From CBDDKU01 sp965230375 (GTDB lineage: Bacteria; Bacteroidota; Bacteroidia; Flavobacteriales_D; Cryomorphaceae): DNA of 64,000 nt. The position numbers and the translations under genes were made by a program. Location: contig CBDDKU010000029.1 of assembly GCA_965230375.1 (NCBI GenBank), positions 62,001-126,000 of the forward strand, in the 5' to 3' direction. The notes beneath the pieces are model-generated. The model was not told where the DNA came from, did not search any database, and saw only the letters and a program-made list of their open reading frames with translations. Numbering within the stretch: the first letter of the stretch is position 1; the number at the start of each line of letters is the position of its first letter. Below, piece after piece: positions 51,338 through 60,753 of the stretch.

Positions 51338-54300
51338 TTAGTTCAGAATCACAAGTTTTTCGAACTTTTCAACTTGTTCTCCTGAAGGGTTTCTAACAGA
51401 CAATTTGTAGACATAAACTCCCGTAGCAAGTTTATCTCCATAATCATCTTTTCCATCCCATTTTATGGCTTCATTACGAAATCCATCTGTATTGGATACA
51501 GTATTTATGGATTTAACCAACTTTCCGCTCACCGTGTAGACTTGAATCAATACGTTCAAGAAGTCACAGCTCTGATTATGTTCAAAAAAGAAAGATGTAT
51601 TCGTTGTAAACGGATTGGGGTAATTAAGAACCCGCTCAATGGCAAATTCATCCGACTCTGCGACTATAAACTCGATTTCTGCTTCGCTTGAATTATTGTG
51701 CACATCCCAAACCTTGAGCTTTAAGGTGTGATTGCCCGGCTCAAGCTCATCGAACTGGTATTGAACCCGACCACTTCGGTACGTATTCAAATCTGATTCG
51801 TAATAGTCGTTCAAGACGATTGAGTTTTGGGTATCTCCATCCAATACTGCAGAAATATCGTGCCCGACACCGCTCCCAACTGTATTTATACCATTCGGGT
51901 CAAAAACTTCGGCAATCAAGACTGGTGTGCCATTGGTATACCCTCCGAAAACAAAATTTTCATCATTGAGGTAAAGACTGACATCTGGACCCTGCCCATC
52001 ATCTACGGCATTTTCGTCACGGCCACCTATCACCAGCTCGTTAGCGAAGCCGGTGGCATCTTCAGTGAGACCAACGGCGTATAAACTAATTCTGGCTGTC
52101 GTATCCGTAGCGAAAGAAATATCCTTTGGAATAACAAAATCAAATTCGAATTGGCCATTCGTTACTTCGGCGTTTCCTCTATACACAACGTTTTCTTGAG
52201 TAGGATATGTGAAAGGGTTTCCACCATCGTTCGCAAGCGTGGTTTTTTCTTCGATCCTGTCAAACACAGTGGCGTTCAATCGCCCATTAAAATCAGGTAG
52301 TACATTTCCAAACTGATCTCTAATTTCTCCAGTCACTCTGGCAACACCTAGTGCTTTCAACGTATCAATAGGTGCCCCGAGCGTATCTGTGATTGCCGAA
52401 ATTTCTGCTCGGTATTTCGGAATAGCCATTGGAAGCGCTGGGTCACCAATCAATGAAAAGTTCCGATGATTAGAGCTACTCGCAGACAATGAACTGTTCT
52501 TACATTCTCTACTAACATCTCCAAGACGGGTAACAACTTCACCATCGGGTCTATTAAAGAGAGCATCGTAAAAGCGTTGATTCAAGGTGAAGTTGGGTGC
52601 AGAGTACACTAGCCTTGTTGTAGTAAGAAGAGCAATACCACCACCGTTTCCATTGAGTAGTACCATCTCGCCAGCCGATGTTCGTAGGGGGTCATCAAAC
52701 CTTGTAAACTCACATGTGGCTGTCATGAACACTGGAAGTTGGGTGGAGTTATTCCAGTCGAGAATGGTCGGAATATCCAATATGCGCTCTTGTGCCCAAC
52801 CAAGCTCCCCTCCGTGTCCGATGTAGTTTATAATAAAGGCACCATTTCTCACTCTCCGATCTATTGCTGCGTTTACATCGGGGTATCGTTCTCCACCCGG
52901 GGTAGCAATTTGCTGAAAGGCATCTGTAAAAATCCTCTCAATATTGTAATCGCTCGTGTAGCCATTAATTTGGTTACCAATGGTACGAGAGTTACTCATG
53001 TGCGAGTTCGTATCTTCATCATCTGCGACCAAGGCTATGGCGTTTCGCCAAGCACCAAAATTGCTCGCATTATTGCCACAAACCGTGCAGTTATCATCAA
53101 AGGTCTGCTCATTGATTTCAACATACCTTCTAATCTTATTGACTACAGAAGTAGCTTCTTGAATATTCTTAGCAACAATTCGTCCCACACCGATATCCAT
53201 TACATCCAGATTCCCTTGACCTTCATCATCAGAGAGGAACCCAAAATAATCGTCAGAAACAAAAGAGTTAGCTGGTTCAAGTGAATTCAAAGACTGGAAT
53301 GTGGGTATAAGGTTTGTATTCCCAGCAGTGAAGTTTCGATTATCAAAAGAGCCGTCACCAAATAAGAGTAAGTAACTCGGCATGTCGGGTTCTTGACCGT
53401 TAGCTCGATCATAAAACATTTTCATGAACCATTTAATAGCTGTCACATCGCGCATCCCTGAAGAGAATTCGTTATAGATGTGATTCACGTCAACCACCTC
53501 CACATTAAGCGGGTCTGGGTCGTAATTTCGATGTATGTCCGCAAGCTCTTCGGCTTTATCCATAAAGATGGTTGGTGCTACGATCACCATATCTACCACA
53601 CCATCTTGCCCTAGACCGTGAAGATTTTGATTGCCTACCGGCCCAAACAATCGAACGCTTTTATATCCACCCGAAAATGCTACAAACTCTTTCAATTCGT
53701 CGGTAGGAAATGTAAACGACAAAATTCCTCCTTCGAGAATACCATTAATCCTTTTCGGGGTTGTCGGTTGGGTAACATCCCAAACTTCGTTTATACCAGA
53801 TGCATTTGAAATGTTGAACTTTGACACATTACCGTCTCCAACTGATCGAATATCTCTAAAAATCATTTGGGAGCCCGACATCTCGAGGTCACGCCTTACA
53901 TTAACGTTGAGCCAATTTAGCCAACCACTTGCCGATGGTGCGTTCTTTTCATAAGAAATAGTCGTAAATACATTAGGGTTGCCGTTCGGAGCGACAATTT
54001 CCAACTCTTTACTTACTCCAAAGTCTGAAGTCACATTGGTTCCTACCCTTGAAAACAACTCGAAATCTGAAACTCCATTGGATGAAAGCTCAAATTTGCA
54101 GCTTCCAGTAACAGTGGTTCTAGAAAGGAGCTCTGCTCTAATTGTCAAATCTTCTCCTTGCACTAAGTTCGGGAATGTGAATTTGTCACCGCTAAAAGTC
54201 CGAGTCGTTTGTACATCAAACTTCTCTCCGTACCACACACGCCCACTTTTGATCATGTTTTCACGATCTACTTCATGAAATGCATAATCATCAAATGAGT

Positions 54301-55213
54301 CAACCTGTCTATTTGGGGATTGTCCGGATGAGATGACATTTCCGATTCTCGAAGCCAGATGTCCAGTATTAATTCCTATGAAATAATAAGAGGTATCTAC
54401 AAATTCGTGTTTGTGATGGTCAAACAAATCATCATTTTCATTGTAAGTCCATTGATGGGGGCCCTTTCCGTAAAAGAGAATAAAGTCATCTTCATCGAAT
54501 GACTCATCCGACTCCCCTTCTATATATATGTCATTTTGAATCAAGTCATCCGGTCGCTCAATATCATTCTCATATGGAAGCTGTCCGATTCCATTACCAA
54601 ATACATTGAGGCTACGTGGGTTTAGGTTTTCAACATCAATTCCCAGCTGAGCTAAATCGTCAGCTGATATGCGGTACACACCATCATCAACCACACCTAT
54701 TTTATACCACTCGCCAGTTGCAAGGACACTTGTTGACTTGAAGGTTCCATTTTTTGCTCTCGACACATTAGGGCCTTTAGTAATGTTGAGTTCAAATTTT
54801 TCAACTCGATAATAGTTACCCGCACTTTCAACTATTGGAACAAATTCGAAAACGACAACACCAGTTCCGCGCTCATCCTTTCGAGCCCATTTCAAAGACT
54901 CGGCACCTATTGGACTGTCGGGTCTTGCCATACTGAGTGACTCTCCTAACTCCAAAACTCTCAATGAAACCTGGCTGGCACCGCTTCCTTTTCCTAGAGT
55001 CTCTTTTCCCAAATAGATTGGCAATCCACCTTTTTCTATGCTATTAATGCAACCGTGACAAGTAGGAACCGAAACAGTTCCATCTTCAAGTTCGATTACA
55101 GCAAATTCATTCCCCCAATTAATCTCATTTCCAGATCGCTCTTGACCGAAACTCGCAGACGCGAAAAGGACTGAAATGACTGATATTAAAGGGGCAATAA
55201 GTCTCATAAGCAT
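51338..55213 (-). CDS. porU: T9SS C-terminal sortase PorU
   Basis: A 1291-residue gingipain-family (C25) cysteine protease that cleaves the sorting signals of T9SS cargo and attaches them to the cell surface. There are two possible starts (ATG at 55213 or 55207); the signal peptide is about 24 residues. The C25 catalytic dyad is H800 in IGHGGELGW and C834 in TATCEFTRF. The C-terminal region (about 1195-1291) is a FlgD-like sandwich with its own sorting-type motif (NYPNPFTTNTSFFFEHN; GVYVYKLSVRN). It is divergent from the PorP/SprF gene and upstream of porV. Confidence 0.97.
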   Translation of the reverse strand: MLMRLIAPLISVISVLFASASFGQERSGNEINWGNEFAVIELEDGTVSVPTCHGCINSIEKGGLPIYLGKETLGKGSGASQVSLRVLELGESLSMARPDSPIGAESLKWARKDERGTGVVVFEFVPIVESAGNYYRVEKFELNITKGPNVSRAKNGTFKSTSVLATGEWYKIGVVDDGVYRISADDLAQLGIDVENLNPRSLNVFGNGIGQLPYENDIERPDDLIQNDIYIEGESDESFDEDDFILFYGKGPHQWTYNENDDLFDHHKHEFVDTSYYFIGINTGHLASRIGNVISSGQSPNRQVDSFDDYAFHEVDRENMIKSGRVWYGEKFDVQTTRTFSGDKFTFPNLVQGEDLTIRAELLSRTTVTGSCKFELSSNGVSDFELFSRVGTNVTSDFGVSKELEIVAPNGNPNVFTTISYEKNAPSASGWLNWLNVNVRRDLEMSGSQMIFRDIRSVGDGNVSKFNISNASGINEVWDVTQPTTPKRINGILEGGILSFTFPTDELKEFVAFSGGYKSVRLFGPVGNQNLHGLGQDGVVDMVIVAPTIFMDKAEELADIHRNYDPDPLNVEVVDVNHIYNEFSSGMRDVTAIKWFMKMFYDRANGQEPDMPSYLLLFGDGSFDNRNFTAGNTNLIPTFQSLNSLEPANSFVSDDYFGFLSDDEGQGNLDVMDIGVGRIVAKNIQEATSVVNKIRRYVEINEQTFDDNCTVCGNNASNFGAWRNAIALVADDEDTNSHMSNSRTIGNQINGYTSDYNIERIFTDAFQQIATPGGERYPDVNAAIDRRVRNGAFIINYIGHGGELGWAQERILDIPTILDWNNSTQLPVFMTATCEFTRFDDPLRTSAGEMVLLNGNGGGIALLTTTRLVYSAPNFTLNQRFYDALFNRPDGEVVTRLGDVSRECKNSSLSASSSNHRNFSLIGDPALPMAIPKYRAEISAITDTLGAPIDTLKALGVARVTGEIRDQFGNVLPDFNGRLNATVFDRIEEKTTLANDGGNPFTYPTQENVVYRGNAEVTNGQFEFDFVIPKDISFATDTTARISLYAVGLTEDATGFANELVIGGRDENAVDDGQGPDVSLYLNDENFVFGGYTNGTPVLIAEVFDPNGINTVGSGVGHDISAVLDGDTQNSIVLNDYYESDLNTYRSGRVQYQFDELEPGNHTLKLKVWDVHNNSSEAEIEFIVAESDEFAIERVLNYPNPFTTNTSFFFEHNQSCDFLNVLIQVYTVSGKLVKSINTVSNTDGFRNEAIKWDGKDDYGDKLATGVYVYKLSVRNPSGEQVEKFEKLVILN

Positions 55214-55420
55214 AGGTACTCAACAATAACTTTACAATTGTACGGAACATTTCCCCATGATAAATGGCAACCCAAGTGATGAAAAAACGTACTTTTAACC
55301 GTAAACATCAGAAAAACGAAGGTCTGCAATATATATTGTTCACGGATGAGTAGCGACATCTGTAGTTTAAAAAAATTCGTATAATTGAGGCTTTAAAAAT
55401 CTGGAATTCTAACGGCATAT

Positions 55421-56398
55421 ATGTTGAGAAAACCTATAGCACTGGCAGTTGTATTGTGTACAATATGCTGTTTTACATTCGTAGAAAAGGCATCGGCTCA
55501 AGATCCGGCATTCACGCAGTTTTATGCGAATCCGCTGTATTTGAACCCTGCTCTGGCGGGAACGAATAAATGTCCTCGGGTGGTTATGAACTATCGTAAC
55601 CAATGGCCTGCACTTACGGGTAATTTCGTGACGATGTCAGCATCTTATGACCAATATGTCCCTGTGATCAGTGGTGGACTCGGATTCTATGTAATGAATG
55701 ACAATGCTGGTCAAGGAACCTTGAATTCATTCAACATCAACGCTATTTATTCATACCAATTGAATATTACAGATGATATCTCAATGGTAGCAGGATTTCA
55801 AGCGACATATTTCCAACGTTCACTAGACTGGAGCCAACTTACATTTGGTGACCAAATTGACCCAAGACGAGGATTTATTTACAATACACAAGACACACCG
55901 CGTGGTGGAACCGTAGATAATGTCGATTTCTCTTCTGGATTAGTTGTCTTTAGTGAAACCTTTTATGGGGGAGTTGCCGTACACCACTTATTTGAACCAA
56001 ATGAGTCATTGATTGTGGCAGAGTCTCCTTTAGAAAGAAAATATACAGTTCACGCTGGAGCCACCATTCCTATCAATAAGGATGTGAAAGGTAATTCAGA
56101 GACTACAATTTCTCCTAATGTTCTCTACCAACGTCAATACGACTTTGAGCAAATAAACCTTGGAGTCTATATCAAGAAAGGTCCACTAATTGGGGGGCTC
56201 TGGTATAGATTCGACGATTCTTTTATCGTCTTAGCCGGAGTTGAAACTGAACGTATCAAAGTAGGATACAGTTATGACCTTACTACAAGCCGTTTGACAA
56301 CAAAAACGGCTGGATCGCACGAATTATCGCTTGCGTTGAAGTTCAACTGCCGTCCTAAATCGAAGAAATTCCGGGCAATAAACTGCCCACAATTCTAG
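55421..56398 (+). CDS. PorP/SprF-family T9SS outer-membrane protein
   Basis: A 325-residue beta-barrel protein with a signal peptide (about 1-26) and the family signature DPAFTQFYANPLYLNPALAG, paralogous to the protein at 7148-8161. Both end with a short basic tail that contains one cysteine. It sits 34 bases before gldJ and is divergent from porU; SprF/PorP genes next to gldJ are typical of the Bacteroidota gliding locus. The 207-base region upstream holds no exact TAnnTTTG on the plus strand within 100 bases of the start. Confidence 0.92.
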   Translation: MLRKPIALAVVLCTICCFTFVEKASAQDPAFTQFYANPLYLNPALAGTNKCPRVVMNYRNQWPALTGNFVTMSASYDQYVPVISGGLGFYVMNDNAGQGTLNSFNINAIYSYQLNITDDISMVAGFQATYFQRSLDWSQLTFGDQIDPRRGFIYNTQDTPRGGTVDNVDFSSGLVVFSETFYGGVAVHHLFEPNESLIVAESPLERKYTVHAGATIPINKDVKGNSETTISPNVLYQRQYDFEQINLGVYIKKGPLIGGLWYRFDDSFIVLAGVETERIKVGYSYDLTTSRLTTKTAGSHELSLALKFNCRPKSKKFRAINCPQF

Positions 56399-56432
56399 TT
56401 TTACTAGGGAAACCTGCATAGAAACTATTATC

Positions 56433-58178
56433 ATGAAAACGAAGTCTAACCTACTTACCAATGCCATTGCTGCGATTGCTGGGATTTTAATCTTCAGCGC
56501 CTGTAGCTACGAAGGTTCGAATACGACCGGATGGGAGTATAACGACCCGCGAAATGGTGGATTTGAAAAAGTACCATACTACGAGCAAGAAACGGGCCCT
56601 GGCTTGATCTTGATTGAAGGGGGTACCTTCACAATGGGTGCTACTGAGGAGCAAGTCATGGAAGACTGGAATAACATTCCACGTCGCGTTACTGTTTCTT
56701 CTTTTTACCTCGATGAAGTGGAAGTAACTAATCACGCTTGGTTGGAATACCTATACTGGTTGAAGCGCGTATATGGTGATGACTACCCTGAGATTTACAA
56801 CAAAGCCCTTCCAGATACTTTGGTTTGGAGATCAAAGCTCGCTTACAATGAGCCATACGTAGACTACTATCTGCGTCACCCGGCTTATAATGATTACCCT
56901 GTAGTAGGTGTAAACTGGTTGCAGGCCAATGATTATTGTGCATGGCGTTCAGATCGTGTTAATGAAGCTATCTTGATTCGTGAAGGCTTATTCGAGCACT
57001 TTCCACAACAAATCAATGAAGATCACTTTAGCACAGACGCCTATCTAGCTGGACAGTATGAAAGTGGTAAACGCGTTGACGGGCTTCCCGATTTAGATCC
57101 GGATAATGACTTCAGAAATGTTCGTATGGAAGATGGTATTCTTCTACCTCGATACAGGCTTCCAACAGAAGCTGAGTGGGAGTATGCTGCCTATGGGTTG
57201 ATTGGTAATACATACCAAGAATTGATCACTGACAAGAAAGTCTATCCATGGAATGGACACTTCGTGCGTGATGGTAACAACAACAGCCGTTTCTACGGTG
57301 AGTACGTTGCAAACTTCAAGAGAGGACGTGGTGATAACATGGGAACAGCTGGTTCGCTTAACGATAATGCCGATATCACAGCTAATGTATACGCATACCA
57401 GCCAAACGACTACGGTCTTTACAACATGGCGGGTAACGTAAGCGAATGGGTTATGGATGTTTATCGTCCTTTGAGCCCTGAGGACGTAGATGATTTCCGT
57501 CCTTTCCGTGGTAACGTGTTTGAAACAAAGGTCCTCAACAGTGAAGGAAACATCGACGATAAGTTGACAATCGTAACATACGATGTTGAGGGTGTTGCCA
57601 CTTACATTGCACAATTTGCTAAACTCACTGAAGGAAAACTCAATCCAGAAGAACAACAGCTTATCGACAACCTGATTTCATACTCAGATCAAGCCAATGA
57701 GCGTTATGAAGATGGTAAGTTTGAAGAAGCCAACACACTCATTAGAGATGGTATTCAGGAAATCCAATCGAGTGACTTGCGTATTGCCCCAGAGCTATTG
57801 AGCGGATATGGCGACTATGTACAAGACACTCCAGGTGAGCTACGCATGCGTAAGGTTCGTCCTGAAGAAAACATTGACAGAGATAACTACCGAATTGCCG
57901 ACAACATCAATTTCCGAGATGGAGACTTGGAGTCGAGCAAGGACTATATGCTAGCTGGTTCTGGAGCGAGCGAAAACAGCATGTACGATTACGGTACCAC
58001 AACATTGATCAGCAATCGCTCACGAGTTTATAAAGGAGCTAGCTGGAATGACCGAGCATACTACCTGAGCCCTGGAACAAGAAGATTCCTGGATGAACGT
58101 AAGTCGAAATCTACGCTTGGTTTCCGATGCGCGATGGATCGCGTAGGAAGCCCGGTAGGACTTAACCAAAGTAAGTAA
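56433..58178 (+). CDS. gldJ: Gliding motility lipoprotein GldJ
   Basis: A 581-residue lipoprotein (lipobox FSAC, Cys24) with the formylglycine-generating-enzyme-like fold (about 70-580): GGTFTMGATEEQV, YLDEVEVTNHAWLEYLYW, YPVVGVNWLQANDYCAWRS, RLPTEAEWEYAAYG, GNVSEWVMD, GASWNDRAYYLSPGTRRF and GFRCAMDR. GldJ stabilises GldK and the T9SS ring in Flavobacterium. Relative to FGE enzymes it has a long insertion (about 340-470) and is assumed non-catalytic. It lies 34 bases after PorP/SprF and 68 bases before murF, ending in a strong terminator. Confidence 0.96.
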   Translation: MKTKSNLLTNAIAAIAGILIFSACSYEGSNTTGWEYNDPRNGGFEKVPYYEQETGPGLILIEGGTFTMGATEEQVMEDWNNIPRRVTVSSFYLDEVEVTNHAWLEYLYWLKRVYGDDYPEIYNKALPDTLVWRSKLAYNEPYVDYYLRHPAYNDYPVVGVNWLQANDYCAWRSDRVNEAILIREGLFEHFPQQINEDHFSTDAYLAGQYESGKRVDGLPDLDPDNDFRNVRMEDGILLPRYRLPTEAEWEYAAYGLIGNTYQELITDKKVYPWNGHFVRDGNNNSRFYGEYVANFKRGRGDNMGTAGSLNDNADITANVYAYQPNDYGLYNMAGNVSEWVMDVYRPLSPEDVDDFRPFRGNVFETKVLNSEGNIDDKLTIVTYDVEGVATYIAQFAKLTEGKLNPEEQQLIDNLISYSDQANERYEDGKFEEANTLIRDGIQEIQSSDLRIAPELLSGYGDYVQDTPGELRMRKVRPEENIDRDNYRIADNINFRDGDLESSKDYMLAGSGASENSMYDYGTTTLISNRSRVYKGASWNDRAYYLSPGTRRFLDERKSKSTLGFRCAMDRVGSPVGLNQSK

Positions 58179-58200
58179 GCTTACTCAGTTTAAAACTTTT

Positions 58201-58235
58201 AAAAAAGCCCGATACCTTCGAGTATCGGGCTTTTT
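58201..58235 (+). terminator. Rho-independent terminator of gldJ
   Basis: AAAGCCCGATAC (58204-58215) and GTATCGGGCTTT (58222-58233) form a 12-base stem with a six-base CTTCGA loop and a T-run beyond. It lies 22 bases after the gldJ stop. The T-run overlaps the murF -7 element. Confidence 0.9.
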
Positions 58236-58242
58236 ATTTTTG
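58235..58242 (+). promoter_or_regulatory. -7 promoter element for murF inside the terminator T-run
   Basis: TATTTTTG is an exact TAnnTTTG match starting in the T-run of the gldJ terminator and ending 4 bases before the murF ATG at 58247. A transcript from it would be leaderless. Confidence 0.45.
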
Positions 58243-58246
58243 ATCT

Positions 58247-59530
58247 ATGTACATCGAAGAAATCTACAAACAATACACCACTACCCCAGTAGTTACCACT
58301 GACACAAGAAAGGATCTAGCAGGAAGCTTATTCTTCTGTCTGAAAGGTCCAAATTTTGATGCGAATGACTTTGCAGAAAAGGCCGTAGAGCAAGGTGCTA
58401 GTCTTGTGGTTTCTGATGATGAAAAAAACAGAGCGATAAAGGGTGTTGTTGTGGTAGACGATGCTTTAAAGACACTTCAAGACCTCGCCAACTATCATCG
58501 ACGTCAATTCAAATTTCCGGTTATTGGCTTAACAGGGAGCAATGGAAAAACAACGAATAAAGAGCTTATCCATGCCGTTTTGAGTAGTTCACTTCGCACC
58601 TATGCCACCAAAGGGAATCTAAACAATCACATTGGAGTTCCGTTAACACTTCTTGCTATACCACTGGATGCAGAAGTAGCCATAATCGAGATGGGAGCAA
58701 ATCATCAGGGAGAAATTAAAATGCTATGTGGTATTTCAGAGCCAGATTTCGGAATGATCACAAATATCGGGAAAGCGCATTTGGAGGGGTTTGGTGGTGA
58801 AGAAGGAGTGAAAAAAGGTAAGAAAGAACTCTACGATTTTATTGAAAAAGCAAAAGGGAAGGTATTTGTGAATGGAAGCGATCCACTATTGATGGAGCTT
58901 TCATCACATCTCGATCGAACAGTCTATAATTCCCTCGATAGCTCAGGCGCTCAAGGCAGATTGGTTCGCACTACACCTACGCTCTCATTTGAATTTCTTC
59001 AGGAAGATGGAGAGTGGTCAAACGTTGAAACCAACCTTGTTGGATCCTACAACTTTCCCAACTTAATGGCGGCGGTAGGTATCGGAAAATATTTCCAGAT
59101 ACCTGATGAGAAGATTGCTAGTAGCTTAGCATCGTACATACCCGAAAACAACCGTTCTCAGTTGACCAAAACGGACAAAAATCAAGTGGTTCTCGACGCC
59201 TACAATGCAAACCCGACAAGCGTCATGGCCGCGATAGAAAATCTGAGTCAAGTTGATCACCCATCAAAATTAGCCCTGTTGGGACATATGATGGAACTGG
59301 GAGAGACATCTCTTGCTGAGCACCAAAAGGTAGCCGACTATCTGGCCGAATTGGGATTAGATGCCATATTGATTGGAAGCGAATTTGAAAAGGTCAAAAC
59401 AGATTTCAAAAAGTTCCAAAATGTAGAAGTCCTTTCTGAATATCTCAGAAAGGACCCCATTTTAAATAGCTATATCCTTGTAAAAGGAAGTCGTTCAGTT
59501 CAAATGGAAAAAGTACTACCCGTACTTTAA
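58247..59530 (+). CDS. murF: UDP-N-acetylmuramoyl-tripeptide--D-alanyl-D-alanine ligase
   Basis: A 427-residue cytosolic Mur ligase that adds D-Ala-D-Ala to the peptidoglycan precursor, the product of the ddl enzyme encoded elsewhere in this window. It has an N-terminal substrate domain (about 1-85), the ATP-binding motif GLTGSNGKTT (94-103; K101), IEMGANHQGE, and the C-terminal domain with LDAYNANPTS. The gene is separated from gldJ by a strong terminator yet starts 4 bases after a -7 element. It overlaps the acyl-CoA dehydrogenase gene by 4 bases, tail to tail. Confidence 0.95.
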   Translation: MYIEEIYKQYTTTPVVTTDTRKDLAGSLFFCLKGPNFDANDFAEKAVEQGASLVVSDDEKNRAIKGVVVVDDALKTLQDLANYHRRQFKFPVIGLTGSNGKTTNKELIHAVLSSSLRTYATKGNLNNHIGVPLTLLAIPLDAEVAIIEMGANHQGEIKMLCGISEPDFGMITNIGKAHLEGFGGEEGVKKGKKELYDFIEKAKGKVFVNGSDPLLMELSSHLDRTVYNSLDSSGAQGRLVRTTPTLSFEFLQEDGEWSNVETNLVGSYNFPNLMAAVGIGKYFQIPDEKIASSLASYIPENNRSQLTKTDKNQVVLDAYNANPTSVMAAIENLSQVDHPSKLALLGHMMELGETSLAEHQKVADYLAELGLDAILIGSEFEKVKTDFKKFQNVEVLSEYLRKDPILNSYILVKGSRSVQMEKVLPVL

Positions 59531-60669
59531 TCCTGAAGTACTGAACGAGAAATTACAATCTTCTGCACTTCGCTAGTTCCTTCGTAGATCTGCGTAATCT
59601 TCGCATCACGCATCAATCGCTCTACGTGGTATTCTTTAACGAAACCATATCCACCGTGCACTTGCACAGCTTCTACTGTCGTTTCCATTGCCACGCGTGA
59701 AGCGAATAATTTTGCCATTGAAGAAGAAAGGTCGAAGTTTTCTCCGTTATCTTTTTCTTGGGCTGCTTTTAAACAAAGTAAGCGTGCCGCTTCGATTTCA
59801 GTTGCCATATCGGCTAGCTTAAATGCGATGGCCTGGTGCTGGTGAATTGGCTTTCCAAAAGCTTCGCGCTCCTTACTGTATGCTAAGGCCAACTCATAAG
59901 CTCCACTGGCAATACCAAGAGCTTGAGAAGCGATTCCAATTCGTCCACCTGAAAGTGTTTTCATGGCAAACTTGAATCCAAAACCGTCTTCACCAATTCT
60001 ATTCTCCTTTGGAACTTTCACATCCTGAAACATCAACGTGTGGGTGTCACTTCCGCGGATTCCTAGCTTATCTTCTTTGGCTCCAACGATAAATCCGTCC
60101 ATGTCCTTTTCAACGATAAGGCAGTTTATTCCGCGGTGACCTTTTTCTACGTCAGTCTGTGCGATCACAAGGTAAATTGATGCAGTTCCACCATTTGTAA
60201 TCCAGTTTTTTGTTCCGTTCAATAGGTAGTGATCCCCTTTATCGATGGCCGTGGTTCGTTGCGATGTTGCATCCGACCCCGCTTCCGGCTCACTCAAACA
60301 AAAAGCACCAATCTTCTCTCCACTTGCAAGTGGCTTCAAGTACTTCTGCTTCTGCTCTTCTGATCCAAATTTCTCTATCCCCCAGCAAACAAGGCTGTTA
60401 TTAACAGACATACAAACTGAAGCAGAGGCATCTATTTTGGAAATCTCTTCCATGGCCAAAACATAGGAAACGGTATCCATGCCACTTCCACCATATTCTG
60501 GGCTAACCATCATTCCCATAAAGCCAAGCTCTCCCAATTGTTTGATCTCTTCAGTTGGGAAGCGTTGCTCTGTATCTCTTTCGATAACGCCCGGCTTCAG
60601 GACATTTTGAGCAAAATCTCTCGCCGCATCACGTACTGCTACTTGCTCTTCAGTTAATTCGAAATTCAT
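59527..60669 (-). CDS. Acyl-CoA dehydrogenase
   Basis: A 380-residue FAD enzyme of the short/medium-chain acyl-CoA dehydrogenase family, for beta-oxidation or branched-chain acyl-CoA degradation. It has the three domains: FCLSEPEAGSDATSQRTTA (about 132-150), NGTKNWITNGG, the FAD-contact QHQAIAFKLADMAT region, and VQVHGGYGFVKEYHVERLMRDAKI...YEGTSEVQK, with the base expected at the second Glu of IYEGTSE (about residue 367). No electron-transfer flavoprotein genes are adjacent. A -7 element is at 60702-60709. Confidence 0.94.
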   Translation of the reverse strand: MNFELTEEQVAVRDAARDFAQNVLKPGVIERDTEQRFPTEEIKQLGELGFMGMMVSPEYGGSGMDTVSYVLAMEEISKIDASASVCMSVNNSLVCWGIEKFGSEEQKQKYLKPLASGEKIGAFCLSEPEAGSDATSQRTTAIDKGDHYLLNGTKNWITNGGTASIYLVIAQTDVEKGHRGINCLIVEKDMDGFIVGAKEDKLGIRGSDTHTLMFQDVKVPKENRIGEDGFGFKFAMKTLSGGRIGIASQALGIASGAYELALAYSKEREAFGKPIHQHQAIAFKLADMATEIEAARLLCLKAAQEKDNGENFDLSSSMAKLFASRVAMETTVEAVQVHGGYGFVKEYHVERLMRDAKITQIYEGTSEVQKIVISRSVLQD

Positions 60670-60701
60670 AATCGTAATCGTTGGATTTGATTTAGGTGCC
60701 G

Positions 60702-60709
60702 CAAATTTA
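60702..60709 (-). promoter_or_regulatory. -7 promoter element for acyl-CoA dehydrogenase
   Basis: The minus strand reads TAAATTTG, an exact TAnnTTTG match, 32 bases before the ATG at 60669. Confidence 0.5.
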
Positions 60710-60753
60710 AAGCATTCGTGGAATTATCCTACTTTGGTATTTCATATTACCAT

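Noticed and set aside
55214..55420. Possible regulatory RNA or riboswitch in the 207-base gap between porU and the PorP/SprF gene.
   Set aside because: No convincing hairpin or known motif could be made out, only A/T-rich stretches and one imperfect -7-like site (TACGTTTT, minus strand, 55283-55290).
60718..60753. GTG at 60718 as the start of anmK.
   Set aside because: It adds 12 residues not matching the family and lies next to the divergent promoter; ATG at 60754 gives the usual N-terminus.
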